A DNA stretch of 64,000 nt, from contig MNCI01038234.1 in NCBI GenBank assembly GCA_015680685.1, positions 267,364 through 331,363 of the forward strand, given 5' to 3'. Both the position numbers and the translations under genes were made by a program. The notes beneath the pieces are model-generated. The model saw nothing but the letters and a program-made list of their open reading frames with translations. It made no database searches and was not told where the DNA came from. The stretch is from Gnetum montanum (lineage: Eukaryota; Streptophyta; Gnetopsida; Gnetales; Gnetaceae). Positions 33,989-46,631 of the stretch are shown piece after piece (positions within the stretch are counted from its first letter, which is position 1; each line of letters starts with the position of its first letter).

Positions 33989-34500
33989 GGGGCCTTCAGG
34001 TCTTGTGACCCTAGGAAGCCATAGGATCAAAGTTGTTCTTAAAACAACGTTTACGTGTTTGATGCTATTTGACAAAACCAATGCATAGATACCTCTAAAT
34101 AAACTTAGTAGTTATAAAATGAATTAATCATGAGTATATGTTTGATGTAACGAATGTTTAAATGATTGGGTTATGTATAAAATTGTAATCGAATATCATA
34201 AAAGAAATTTAGCTATCTTTCTCAAATATTATAAATTGTTGAAGATTCCTATTTTGTCCAATCACTTAGTCTATATGGTCCCTATAGTAAGTTAATTGTA
34301 ACAAATAAAATTTTGCAAAAACATTTGAGCATAATTCTACCAATTTACTCCTAATTTGCCTTAGAGAGAAAATTCCACAAGAAAACTAGAAATAGAGCAA
34401 GATTTAATAGACTTAGAAAAATAAAGAAAAGAAAGAATATTTTTGTGAAATCTCAACTATTTAAGTGAGATAAATTGACAAGAGGATGAAACACCACAAA
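33989..34500. repeat. Direct repeat R, copy 2 (right of the A2/A3 array)
   Basis: It aligns with 22448-22977 (see that entry). The two copies bracket the A2/A3 array in the same orientation. Confidence 0.7.
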
Positions 34501-34859
34501 CATTTTTGTATTATAACCAATCTTCATCATGTAGCTTTCACCCCATAAAACCTGAGGCAAAACTTCATTGTAAATGTGAAAATTATAATCCATAGTGTAC
34601 AATTTTACATACTTCATAGTTTTGGGACTAAAGAATGTCTCATAAGTGGTGAAAGCCTCATTTCCCAAGTGAAAAATGTCACCTAGCATTTATATTTAGG
34701 CTAGGGTTGGGGGGTGTCAAAATTGCCTTTTGGAATGCCAAGAAAAGGTAATTTGATGGGTTTTATGAGGGATATACATTTTTCTATGTTGGAAAAACCT
34801 AGAAGGTGTAGATCTCACCTACCCACAATGTGGAAGGATGGAAGGTTTGAAAAATTTCC

Positions 34860-35040
34860 CTTCTTTAACATGGAGACCAAATGAACAATTTGAAAGCTTT
34901 TCCCCACCTTAGAAACTACCCTATTCCCTCAAATTGGAAAGTCTTCCCCCAGCATGGAAGTTTTTCCCTACCTTGGAAACTTTCCCCCTAGCCTGAAACA
35001 TTTCCCCTTAGCATGGAACCCCTAGTGTGAAAGCCACAAA
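34860..35040. repeat. Degenerate CTTGGAAACTTTCCCC repeats
   Basis: Units like ACCTTGGAAACTTTCCCCCT and AGCATGGAAGTTTTTCCCT recur every 20-25 bp. Each is itself an imperfect inverted repeat (GGAAA...TTTCC). Confidence 0.6.
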
Positions 35041-35214
35041 AAGCAACATTCAAGATTGACTAGCCACTTCAACAGGCATGGTGGAAAGCTTAGTGTAGAA
35101 GATTCATCCCTAGAATGGAAAGTCTACCTCAATTATTATTTATAGTAAAAGAGATGCCCATGGGTGGAAGCACTTACTATGTATAGTCACCTCCCAATTT
35201 TGGGCACCCATCTC

Positions 35215-35360
35215 ACCTAAATTTGATAGCCAATTTGTAGCAAAATCACATCAAATTTGTAGAATAATTACATCAAAATTGTAGCCATTTCAAAGCCAAT
35301 TTGTAATAAAATCATAGCCAATTTCCATCCCCTTTCATGGTACCAAAAAACCTATAAAAG
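35215..35360 (+). promoter_or_regulatory. AATTTGTAG repeat cluster and TATA box
   Basis: AATTTGTAGCAAAATCA, CAAATTTGTAG and AGCCAATTTGTA motifs repeat over 125 bp just before CTATAAAAG (35352-35360). An AATAAAG polyadenylation-like site lies near 35807. I infer the U3 and R of a decayed LTR, perhaps of element B, but its ends could not be placed. Confidence 0.4.
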
Positions 35361-36109
35361 CCAACCTCAAACACCATTTATAGGTTCAACATTTTTGACA
35401 AGATTCAACACTCACAAGGTTCTAGATTTTTTAGTAGGTTCAACATTTTTTGTTTTAGCAATTCTAAGCAAGGTCAGCATTATTAAACAATTTTCATACA
35501 TACAATTTTCTGCAATTCCACATTTTGGGTATTTCCAAGCACTCAAGATCTCTTACAAGTTTCCATACTTGCACTCTCTTGAACACAAGCATGAAAGCAT
35601 TGTAGCCTTGAGTGACCCAACTTGCAGATTTAAGGTTATAACACTAGAGGAAGGTTCAATAGCATGAGAAGTGGCTTAGCACTTGAGTCATGGAGCATAT
35701 CACATTGGCTTCAACAGGATTTCAACTCTTGCATAAGTGAATCCACTTCTTTGCTCATCTAGGCATCATGTGCACACATTTCTCAAACTTATTCTTTATT
35801 TTTTCTTAATAAAGTTTTAATTTTTGAGTTTTGTGTTCAAAAAATAAATTTACCATCTCTTCATTATTTTAGATCTATTATTAGTTTTACATTCTTTTTC
35901 TTTGTATTCCCATGTTTTTCATCTCATAAATCACTAGTTGATCTTCCAAATTATCCAAGGCATCTCGAATTCCATTTTTGCTATGGAGGCCATGGGGATT
36001 TAGGGTTGGGGAACTAGTACACTGAGGAAACTTAGTTTTTTTAGCAATCAAGATTTTAGGATGCAACAATTTTTCCTGGCTCTAGAAGGAAGGATTTTGG
36101 CTAAATTTT

Positions 36110-37115
36110 GTAACCAAATCTATTCTTTTCATAACTATTTGCAAGCTTTTCCTTGATTTCTGCAGCCAAAACCTTTGAAGAATTAATGTTGGTCTTTCCC
36201 CCCTATGACCAAAATTGCAGCATGGAAGTTGTAGGTTGTTTGTTTTGGCTTTTCATAGTGTTTGCTAAAAATTTTATAGCCCAAAGCCAGTGTTGATATC
36301 TTTTCCCCCTTATTGGTTTAACTACCAAAAATTTATTTTCTAGTTTTTATAGTGAATGGTTCAACTCTTCCATGAGTTGCCTCTCTCCCCACCCCCAATT
36401 TTCCAAGCTAAGAAAATTGGTAGTTATCTAAAACTAGTTCTAGCGGAAAAAACTACCATGATTTGATTTTGGGTTTAAACCTTTTCCCCTTTGTCAATGC
36501 TGAGGTGGGAGGTGTGAGATTCCCATCATCTCATTTCCCCTTCTTTCCTTCCCTTTTGCCATACTTAGCATGGAAGTAGTTGGGAGGTCAACATTGATAA
36601 GGTTTGAAACCAATTTAATAACCAAATATGCTTTTATTGCTAGCTAAGAGACATTTTCTAGTTTTTTGAAGCCAAAACTCTGAAGGAGTTTAACATTGCC
36701 TTTACCCACCCTTCTTGCCCAATAGTAGAAACCTTAGCGTGGAAGCTATAGGTGGTTTGGGTGCTAGAATTTCATAACATCTACTATGAATTCCTAGAGA
36801 AAAGCCAGCATGGAATCCTTGATAAACATTTAATTTTTTTACCATATTTTTTTCCACTAAACTAACATTGGTTTCCATACCAACCAAGTGTACTTATCCC
36901 ACATTTTTGGTGAAACTTGGTAGCCTACCAAAACCATCTTTGGAAACTACCAAGTTTTTGTTCTCATCTTCAAACTTTTTCCCTACTCTCTTGAGCATTG
37001 AAATAAGAGGTGTGAGATTTCCATTATCTCACCCCCTTCTTTCTGCTTCTGCCATACCTAGCATAGAGGCAATTGGGAGGTCAACCTGGGTGAGGATTGA
37101 AACCAACATTGCTAA
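36110..37115. repeat. Tandem duplication of a roughly 500-bp unit
   Basis: GAGGTGTGAGATT.CCAT.ATCTCA occurs near 36508 and 37008, and TTGGGAGGTCAAC near 36589 and 37073. GCCAAAAC.CTGAAG and TAGGT.GTTTG blocks repeat at similar spacing. Neither copy keeps a reading frame. Confidence 0.65.
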
Positions 37116-37504
37116 CATTCCATTCCTGGTAAAGGGGTAAATCACCCTTATTCCCCACTTACTAATTCTAGTAACTACACTATTTTTTTGCATTTTCATT
37201 TCCTTTAAGATTTTTTGAATTTCATTCAGTGGATTTACTCCCATTTTACAATTTATAGCCTATTCTTAAGAAATCCCCAACCCTATAGCCATGCCTTTTT
37301 GAAAGTCCACCAAATTGTCCTTTATCTTCACTAGCGAAGATCATAACCAACAAGTCATGAGAGTGTATGATCCCAAAGACCCTAATGTCATTGAGTGTAG
37401 GTGATCTTTGAGTGTTAGAGGGGAGAGTCCCAATTTTGTAGCCATAAATTAAGATAATCATAACTTCATTTGTGCTAAAATATAGGTAGGCATGCTAATT
37501 CCAT
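37116..37504. other. Leader before the B gag
   Basis: No coding signal or recognisable primer-binding site. The 5' LTR of element B could not be delimited. Confidence 0.35.
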
Positions 37505-40500
37505 GAGTTGAAGCTGAGGCCAAAAGGGAGTTTGAGCTCGTACACAAGGATGGAAAAGAGTACATCCCTTTCCCATATGAAGAAATTCCTCTTAATGATG
37601 TCTATTCTAGTTTCCTAGTCCGATTGATTGTCATATAAGAGGAAGATGACAAGCATACATTTGGTAAACAATAAGATGAGGAGAATGAATCAAAGGTAGA
37701 ATTTGAGCTTGAAAACATTATTAGAGAACTGTTCTAATAAGCATTCCCCAATGTCATAGAACCTTCCCCTAATGCTTTTGTTTTCTCCATGGACATGGTG
37801 CTACCATATTCCAATCCTTCATATCCTACTACAGTAGATCCCATGCCAGTTGTAGTGACACATCACACATAGTCAATTCCACAAACAATAACTATAATAC
37901 ATCAATGACATTTAAAACACACTCTTGATATGTAAAATCATCAATGGTGGCTTTTACCACTTTGAATCCATTAACTACTCACACGGGATCCATCATGGGA
38001 CCCCAAGTAACATAGGGGTCACGCACCACATTTGTATGATTTGTGCCTCAAGTACCAGCACAAACATCGTTTTCTTTGTTTGGCCCACTAGCCACAACCA
38101 TAGTGCAACCTTTTCCTTTTGTCATGTAAACCATAATAAGGTCACAAGCCTCATAATAAGTGCCACAACCTTATGCACAAACCTGACAAACTATGGGGCC
38201 ACCGCAAGGCTTGGATCAAGCCTTCTAAATGATCCAAGACCTAATAGAGGGGCTAAGAAGGCTTAAAGCCTCTACCACACAAACCATCAAGATTATGGAC
38301 ATCAACTAGGATGATCCCATAATTCCTATAGTCCCACCCTTGACACATCCTCCTAGTGTGCCCATTTTGCAATTTAAAAAATATAATGAAGAAGGTGACT
38401 CTAATGCTCACCGTATTACCTTTCTATTTGAATGTTTACTCTTACAACCATGGCCTCATACCATCATGAGGATTTATCCTATGTCTTTTACGAGGAAATC
38501 ACTTGATTGGTATTATGCATTACCCAAAGGTTCCATATCCTCTTTGGAGGACTTAGTAGTCCATTTTGTCAACCGCTTAAAGTATAACTTGAAGCTTGAC
38601 ATAATGCTTGATCAACTCATGAAGGTTAATCAAGGATTCTTAGAACCCATACAAAAATTCATTTAGTGGTGGAATGGACTACTAAATGAAATACCAAAGC
38701 CCATAGCTAAATCCCACCTATTAGCCATATTCAAGGAAGTAGTTAATGACTTCATCAAGTCTAAACTCTACTACCTTGATCCATGATCTCTTAGCCAAGT
38801 ATTCTTGCAAACTAAAAATATAGAGAATGTCATAGAGGCTAGTCATTATTTGGCCTATATATCATATAAAAATTAACATACTTGAAGAGATAAAGAAAAT
38901 AATAAACTAAACAACACTACCATAGCAACTATAACCAAGGAAACAAAGACCATGAATTAAGGGCCAAAGGTCAACCTAGCCAAGGCCTCCACCAATGACT
39001 GGAATAACCAATCATCATCTTCTAAGATCACTACATTGACAAAATATAGACCTAACGTCAAAAGGTATGATAGGTCTAAATACACTTCATTTCCATTAAA
39101 ACCATATGAGTTTCTAGACTAACTATTAAGAAGTGTGCACATGCAACACAAATAGATGACCAAAGCCACTTAAAAGAGACACAAGTAACTATGTGAAATA
39201 GCCAAAGATCCCATTGAAGTAATGAAAGATGATCCCTAGTTGCTTAGATACTTAATACTAGACTACTTCTACCATTATCATTAACTTCCTAGTCATGATA
39301 CAGACTTCTACCTTGCACTAAAGATGACTTGCAAAGGATGATAGATAGGGGAGATCTAGTCTTAAATGCTTCTATCCCAGTTTAGTTACAAAACTAGTCT
39401 ATGTATGTCTACAAAGAATCATTGAATGCTAATGATAGCCCCTATGTTATTTTAGCATTCAACATTGATGAAAATTAGAGACCTATAAGACAACCATTTG
39501 TGATTCAAGTACCCCTCTACAACAAAAGGGCTTCTTTGGCTTCCCATAGCTCAAGATCCCCCTTCATTGTGAGAGTACCATCACAAATGCCTCTAAGGAA
39601 ACATTTTTTCATCAAGGTATCCCAACCCAATACAACCTAAATAGCTGTAGCCCAACCAACTACACAACGATCCCCTATGATGGCCAATGCTACTACCTCT
39701 TCCTTATAGACAATGGTTGACAATCAAAAAACTTTAGCCAAACAAAGGAAGAAGCATAAGCAAAAGCTTGATAACAAGGAAGATAAGTAGATGAAGGTAC
39801 AAAATAAAGTGGGCCCATTAAATCCCACTCCAATTTTGGCTATACCCATGACCTCCTCTACCCCAACCTCTTCAACCAAGAAGCCAAAGAAGGACATCAA
39901 AGGCCATAATCAAAACAACAAGGAAGAGCCACAATAGCCAAAGCCTAAAGGTGAAGTGCACATTTTAGAATACATGGAGTAAGTAAAGCACAATTTGGGT
40001 GACAAGGCCATGGCCAATGACAAAACCTTCCTTAGTAAAATGGACCAAGTCAGGTAATTACTCAAGTAGAAAAAGATAACCCTAAGCTTGTATGACCTGA
40101 TCATGGCTTCCACCACAAATCATGATGTGATAGTTAAAATTTTGATCTCCATACTCATTAGTGAGGATATTCCTGCTAACAAGAAAGCCATTCATGCAGT
40201 GATGATCCCTTTTTTACCCAAGGAGGATAAGTCAAAATGCTTAACATTTCACAATAGTGAAATTACAATTAATCCCTAGAATTGAAAAGTAACTATAGTC
40301 CCTTTATTCATAACCATACACATAGAAAAATTTAAAATACATAAAGTGCATGTTGATTATGCAGCTACAACTAATGTCATCCCATGCATCATTGTTGAAC
40401 ACTTGGGCTTAGCTGAGCAAGCACAACCTACAACTATCATAGGTCAGAAGTCCTTCAATGAGTTAAGAGTTTCTATCAAGGGGTCTATCTCCTCAGATTT

Positions 40501-40559
40501 TGTAGCTACTAACTTCTTATTCGTGGAAGAGATACTAGGATTCAACCTAGTCTTGGGGA
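37505..40559 (+). pseudogene. gag-pro: Element B gag and start of protease, interrupted by element C
   Basis: The N-terminal FELVHKDGKEYIPFPYEEIPL region aligns with D (SYEIIHDNGRECLPFDF). The gag core is clear at 38340-38760: FKKYNEEGD.NAH, LDWYYALPKGSISSLEDL, LKYNLKLDIM, VNQGFLEPIQKF and VVNDFIKSKLYY. The protease begins near 40340 with VDYAATTNVIP, where D-S/T-G is expected, and runs to FNLVLG. There element C is inserted at 40560; the continuation RPWL resumes at 48126. Frameshifts and many TAG/TGA codons make it non-functional. This is a Tat-like Ty3/Gypsy gag by motif pattern. Confidence 0.75.
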
Positions 40560-41769
40560 TGTACTGACCTAAAGCATCGGTGTAAGGCTAGAAGGGAAAA
40601 CATACACCAAAAGATCATTGGATAGGCATAGCTAACCCTGTGTTTGCCCAAGGACAAGCTGAAAAAGAGAACAAAGGTAGAGGTCCTTGGATGGTTTGCA
40701 CACAAAGCAACCAAGGACTTCCTTGAGCGTAAGCTACAGCTAGTGCTGGGGTTATCCTAAACGGTGTAAACAAAATTTAAACAGAATGCAAACAACGACA
40801 TGAAATGTAAATAGAGTGTAGAGTGTAAACAGAGATTGAATTGATAGGGTATTTATAGGGTTTTTCTGGTCTTAGGAATGGAATTTGTGGATGGAATTGA
40901 TGGTTGAAAGATGAGAGGAAATAGGATCATGTGACACGTGTTTGGTAGACAGCTGTGTGTGAGTTGGTCATGTGTAGGAAGGCTATGTTCTTGACTAGGT
41001 ACATTACATCTTACAACTAGTGGGTTACTCAAGCCCATGGGAGTACATACAATTTAGACCATGAGGGCTCAGCAAGCCCACAAGTGAAGATGTATGACAA
41101 GAAAATTCGATCCCAGCTTGCTTGACCATGGATGGATTGCTGGATGTCAAGATGTCGATTCGAGACTGTTTGAGGCATCTCTGTTCTACCAGGGCTCTCA
41201 ACATGAGTTGTCTAGGCTTTAGTGTGTCTTTAGCATGCGTTTGGAGTGTGTTTATTTGTGTGTGACTGGTAGTCACACTACACTCACACTGGGCATGTCC
41301 TCAGCGTGACCTCAGCATGAGTGAGGTGAAATGCAATTTTTGACACCAAATTTTGAATTTTTAAAGCCTGTTTCTGGGCACAACTGCTGTGTGACTGTGT
41401 GTGATCTGAAATCTAAGAATTTAGACCTAGATGTGACTTATTCTAGACTACTTTGGGTAGGTCACGTTGGGCTCACGCTGCAGCATTACCACAGCGTGAC
41501 TTGTAGCGCGACATGCAGAAACCTGATGCTGAATGTTGGAATCTAGACGTTGGACGTTGAACACTAGAATTTTAAACATTAAACAATCAACCTCCACCTT
41601 TGACTTGATTTTGATGCTGCTTAGAGTTGTTCATGCTGAGGGTGAGCTAACTGCCTTGGGCAGGCTGGGTGTGAGCTCAGTTCCTTAGCCAAATTTTGCC
41701 TCCCAAAACTTCAAAAGGGCTTGAGTAGTTTTCATTTCAAAGTGCTAGGCCAAAATTAGTGGTGTTTCA
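40560..41769 (-). mobile_element. 3' LTR of C
   Basis: 1210 bp. The minus-strand TATA box CTATAAATA is at 40850-40858, downstream in sense of a cluster of GTCACGCT/AGCGTGAC-type motifs (41270-41520). About 280 bp present in the other LTR (46905-47186) is missing here. The minus-strand polypurine tract AATAGGGGCCAA adjoins it at 41770-41781. Confidence 0.88.
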
Positions 41770-43558
41770 TTGGCCCCTATTTGTTGATGTCTAGAGGAAT
41801 CCACCCAAGAGGCATTGACAAAGAAGTGCAAAACACCATGAACAACCAAGTACCAAGCATTGTCTGTTGGCCCTTGGCTAGGTGTCATCGCACCATTTTC
41901 AAAAGTACATGGGATTGAGGGAATGTGGTTAAAGATGCAAAGGATTGGTTGTAACTAGGGGAAGTCAAGAGTTGATAAAGGGTTATGATTGTGACTAGGA
42001 TTGTGGGAGGGGAATGCTCTCATGTGAATGAGCTATATCTTTGGTCCTTATCCATAGCCAATGTTCAGCAGACTCAGAGCCAAGACATAGAAAGTATGTT
42101 CTTTGGAGAAAAGGGACTCTTATAGAGTGTTTACTGGGCCCTTTATAAATAGCCAAATATATGCAATGATGTTTAACATGATATGAGACATGGGTGTAAC
42201 TGTTTCCCAAGACAATTGCCTTCTTTCCTGGGGCTTGTATGAGAATGGCTAATAGTCTTTTTTTTATGATGTCAATGGGGTCATGAATACCTTTTCTGTG
42301 CATTTTTCTCTTTGAACCTTTTGTTCTTTTCCCTTTTTTGTTTATTTCTTCTTTCCATTTATTTTTATTTTATTTTGTCTTTTCCTTTTCTTTTATTTTT
42401 CTTTTCTCTTTGGTCTTTTTGAAAGAGCTTGTTTTTTATACCGTGCTCATGTTTGAGCACTGACATTTTTTGTCATGCATTGTGTACCATGTTTTATGTC
42501 ACAACTGCTTAGGGAGTCACAGTGTACAACAGTGTATCAAGAGTTTTGAGGTAAGCAGAATGTATCAAGGGGATGTAATTGAATAAGCTAAAGGGAGTAT
42601 GATGGGGAATAGGGATTGTATCAGGAGTTGGGAATGTACTCATGAACGGCTTAAATAACCCAGTTATGTGCATCAAAAAAATGTGATACCTTGTTGTTAC
42701 GATGAAGTACATCTATGTACGAATGCTTTAGGAATGTCATCCTACAAACACAACTCCAAAGAAAACAAAATTATGAACAACATCAACTTCATTAGTGTCC
42801 ATGAGACAAATCATGCAGCAAGTTATTGTGAAACAGGCACAGTCAATTGCAGCAACACTTCTTTTCAGGTTTTTCCTGGTCATCAATGATTGTCACCATT
42901 TTATAGTCTTCGTGGACTTTGGATGCTAGTTTCATGTCATGGAAAATAGACGTAGCAATTTAGTGTCATACTGGAAAATGCTCTGTGGTGTTGGTTTATC
43001 ATCATGACTCTAGGACAATCTGTGGTATTAGTTTTAAGTCATGATGCTAGGACTTTTCTGTGGTATCAGTTTTAAGTCATGATGCTAGGACTTTTCTATG
43101 GTATCAATTTTAAGTCATGATGCCAAGACTTTTCTGTGGTATTAATTTTAAGTCATGATGCCGGGAATTTTCTATGGTATCAGTTTTAAGTCATGATGCT
43201 AGGAGTTTTCTATGGTATTAGTTTTCATTCGTGATGCTAGGACTTTTCTGTGCCAGTTTATAGTCATAGCGAAATGTCTGTGCTTACCTTGCTGGTGTAA
43301 GGTGTGATGCTACATGCATGGTCATGCTGTGTCCCTACAAGATCCTAAAAATATCAACTAGAAAGAAAAAAAATTCAAGTAACACCTGTCGTAAACAAAG
43401 TTAAAATGGATGAATGAAAGGAAAACAATGCAAAAAGTGATAGTTTTAGGCTGTTTCGGGCCGTAAGCTAGTTTAAGGCCTTTTCGGGCCCTTATTAGTT
43501 TAATGTCATTTCAGACGTGGGATAGTTTAACATCATTTGGGATAGAGATTGTGAAAGG
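41770..43558 (-). other. Non-coding 3' part of C
   Basis: In sense order: four spaced motifs of the ATGACATTAAACT type (43440-43545), the 38-bp tandem array (42985-43255), a purine tract (complement of 42305-42440), and the polypurine tract. A TTTATAAATAG sequence near 42140 resembles a TATA box but has no other support. Confidence 0.55.
42985..43255 (-). repeat. 38-bp tandem array, about seven copies
   Basis: TGGTATCAGTTTTAAGTCAT-type units start at 43023, 43061, 43099, 43137, 43175 and 43213, exactly 38 bp apart, with a diverged copy before them. In sense the core is CATGACTTAAAACTGATACC, related to the ATGACCTTAAACTGGCA motifs at 48684-48860, 58045-58340 and 63693-63880. Confidence 0.85.
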
Positions 43559-46339
43559 CTATTGGGTGGATGGGGCATTGTCGCCACGTATGATGGTCTC
43601 CCTCCCTTTGTGGAGGACGTGGAGTTCTTGGTGGATGGAAGATGACACTACACATGACCTAGCTAGCCAGGGGTGTCCTAGGATCATGTTGTACTCTGGC
43701 ATCTTGTCGACAACTATAAAGTTTGAAAATGTGAGGTGATAGTCTCCTATCATGAAGGAGATGTGGATTGTGCCTTTAATGGCTACGTGTGATCCATCAA
43801 AGGAGTTTAGAGACTCGATTTCGGTCAGTTGAATGTTGTGTGTTAGGCCTAGTCGTTCGACGACAGAGTATGCAACAATGTTTTCTACCATGCCATCATC
43901 GATGTGTACTCTGAATACTATGTATTTTTTGATGCTTACACTAATGTTCAACGGTGCGTGTGTAACCTCCCCTTGTTTGGGGTCGATCTTGACATCATTG
44001 TTGTGGAAGGTTAGAGTCATTGTGTTTGTATCTTGTGATACAAGGGATGTAATGGCTCCGCAAATGGCATCTTCAGTTGGAGACATATTTTCTATAGTAG
44101 GGATGGAGACGAGCATGTATGCTAGTGCTTGACGATGCTTTGATGATGTTAAGATGAGGTCGAGCAAGGTAGGCATTACATTCTTATGTTTTAATGCATT
44201 GTGTGTATGAGATAGTATGTCTATGAGATTGTCATTTATGTTTGTCATGGTGGGAGCCTCCTCTATTGTGTGAGTCATAATGTAGAGCTCTTGTGGAGGG
44301 GAAATGCATAAGGGTTGTTGTTTAGTGGCCCTAGGGGTAGAGCTAGGGTTGGTTTGTGGTTTAGGTATTGGTGACTTGGGTTGCCACTTCTTGTATGTGG
44401 CCAAGTTGCTGGAACTTGGACTTGGTGTGGATCTTGCTAGAGCAAATTGTGTGTTTAATGTCATGATGGATGGTGGCTAGAAGTTTAACATCGTACCGGA
44501 TGGATTGTTAGATGTTACCCTTATGATGAAGGGTCTCTTGTTTCAGGAAGTCATTAATGGTACGGGACTGCTAGGTTGCACTACGTTGAGAAATCCTTTC
44601 TTTGCCATTCTTTGTAAATCATTTTACAAATTTTGACAAGTGTTTGTGTCATGTCCAGGCATTTGGTGATAGTGGCAGTATATACTTAAGTCAAAATGTT
44701 GTGGGGCACATGTGTTGTATGTTGTAGTGGGATGACTTGCCAATTCACAGTGTTTCTGGTTGCGTATGTAGGCATCATCTGACATGCATTTGCATTGGAC
44801 CAAACCAACATTGAGGAGCTATTCTAGAAATTGGGAAGGTTTTCCTAGTAAGGGTATGTGTTTGTGTTGGGTGCACTCATGTCTAAGAGCAGCTTGTATG
44901 GCAGCGCCAAAGCTAGAGCTGGCAGCTTGGGGTGTTGAGGCCATTGGCCTATTGGTTGCATGTGTTGGCATGGTGATTGTTGCAATTGTTGCATTTGATG
45001 TTGCTTGTGTATCCTGCGCTATTTTTATTTGTTGAAGTTATTGCATTTTTTGTTTTACATGTTGCTGTTTGTGTTGTTTTGCATGTTGTTATTTTTTGTG
45101 TTGGCTCCTGTAGGCCAAGTAGGATGGGTTATTGCTTACTCTTGCTACCTCTTCGATGCCCTTTGCTTGGTCAAAGGCTAGGGTAAGAGACTTTGGGACC
45201 TAGTAGAGTAGTTTGGACTTGATGAAGTCATTGACTTCATCCTTGACGATTGCCAAGATATGTGTCTCTGCGATTGGCTCATGCATTTCATTGGCTGTGG
45301 TACTCCATCGATGGAGGAAGGGTAGAATGGGTTCTAGATGTCCTTGTTTGATGTGGAGGAGCTTTTCAATTGTCACTTCAGGTCTAATGTTGTATCTGAA
45401 GCATGTCACAAACTGGTGTATGAGTTCCTCGAGGGATGCGATGGAAGCTTGGGATAGGACATTGTACCAGTCTAAAGCTTTTCTTGTGAGTGACATGGGA
45501 AAGAGGCATAGAATGGCATGTGTCTAGGAGTGTAACGTGATGGCTTCTATGCGGAATGTGATGATATGTGTATTGGGGTCACTATGACCATTGTATTTTG
45601 TTAGATGTGGCAATGAACCGCCCATGAGTAGTGTAAGGGGTGTGACCATAGGAAAGATCGGATCATCACGGTAAAAGTCCACCACCTTGGGTGTGTTTGA
45701 GGAGGCAACCTTAAGCAGGTTGATTTCCTCTATCAAAGTCTGAATGAGTTGGGACACTTGTCCCCAAATCATAGATTTACCAATCGATTGTATTGACTGG
45801 ACTCACGTAGGTTGTGTGGTGAAGGGTTGGATCAACAGTTGTGGGCTTTGCAAGTTTAATGTCATGGCAGATGGTTGTTGGTAGTTTAACATCATACGAG
45901 ACATGTGTTGGTAGTTTAAGGTGATACTAGGCCATGGATAGTTTAATGTCATCCCAGACGGATGATGAGCAGGTGCCTGAGGCACTAGTGAAATAGGCAT
46001 GATACATGTGGTGCCTACGTAAATGTTGGGTTGAGGTTGGGGCATGGCCCCAATGTAGGCATAAGGTACTTGTGTTTCTTGGGGCTAGGCCCCATCATAT
46101 GTACAAGGTGTTTGGATTTTTTGGGGCTAGGCCCTGGTGTGTGTACACTGTGAAGAAAATGCCTTGGGCATGTGCTCCAAGTGTTGTGATTGTTGTGAGG
46201 AAGCATGGCCCTAAGGGCTGTTGGGTTCGGGTAGGGCCATGAACTCGTACTCATACTCGGATGGTGATCTTGGGTAAGAGGAAGTCATCTCGGAATCATT
46301 ATGTTGTGTGTATTGTATGTATTGGACAAGGTGATCCAT
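43559..46339 (-). pseudogene. gag-pro: Element C gag-protease polyprotein
   Basis: One minus frame of 927 codons runs from the ATG at 46339 to the TAG at 43559-43561 with scattered nonsense codons and no frameshift. It opens MDHLVQYIQYTQHN. It has four PS.MTLNYQ-type repeats (45840-45970), then the gag core with LTKYNGHSDPNTH, ALDWYNVLSQASIASLEEL, IKQGHLEPILPFLHRW and VNDFIKSKLLY. A plant Ty3/Gypsy zinc-finger-like motif YCHYHQMPGHDTNTCQNL follows near 44650, and the last 301 codons (44464-43559) are open. The protease has HIDDGMVENI where D-S/T-G is expected and ends with MILGHPWLAR and IIRGDNAPSTQ. It is the best preserved frame in the window. Confidence 0.82.
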
Positions 46340-46439
46340 GTTAGTGGTAGTCAATACATAGACCGGCTTGAAGTTAGGTGTGAATTACGGTGAATTTGGC
46401 ATTGAAACGGATGCATTTTGAGTGTTTTTGTTGAAAAAA

Positions 46440-46560
46440 CACTATAGTGGCACTGTAGCAGTGTGCAACATGACTATTGTAGCAATGTGACTACTGTAGT
46501 AGCATGCAGCGTGACTACTGTAGCAGCGTGAGTTTTAGCACTTGGTTTGCGCAGCGTTTG
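46440..46560 (-). repeat. GTGACTACTGTAGCA repeats in the C leader
   Basis: Four or five copies of TGACTACTGTAGCAGCGTG-type units lie between the 5' LTR and the gag start of C. They contain GTGACTAC, also frequent in the C LTR. No tRNA-complementary primer-binding site was recognised after the LTR. Confidence 0.6.
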
Positions 46561-46631
46561 AACATGTAGTGTGATTAGGGTTTTGATTAAATGGTGAACA
46601 TGTTCGGCCCTTGTTCTAGCACTATTTTTAC

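Noticed and set aside
42130-42160. TATA-like TTTATAAATAG inside element C
   Set aside because: No upstream motif cluster and no ORF downstream in either direction with support.
43503-43739. Plus-strand frames opposite the C gag-protease, and similar ones at 43833-44132 and 45213-45527
   Set aside because: They are antisense shadows of the well-supported minus-strand gag-protease frame.
46432-46560. Considered as a primer-binding site region for C
   Set aside because: The bases after the minus-strand LTR end (GTAAAAATAGTGC) do not match a tRNA 3' end that I can name.
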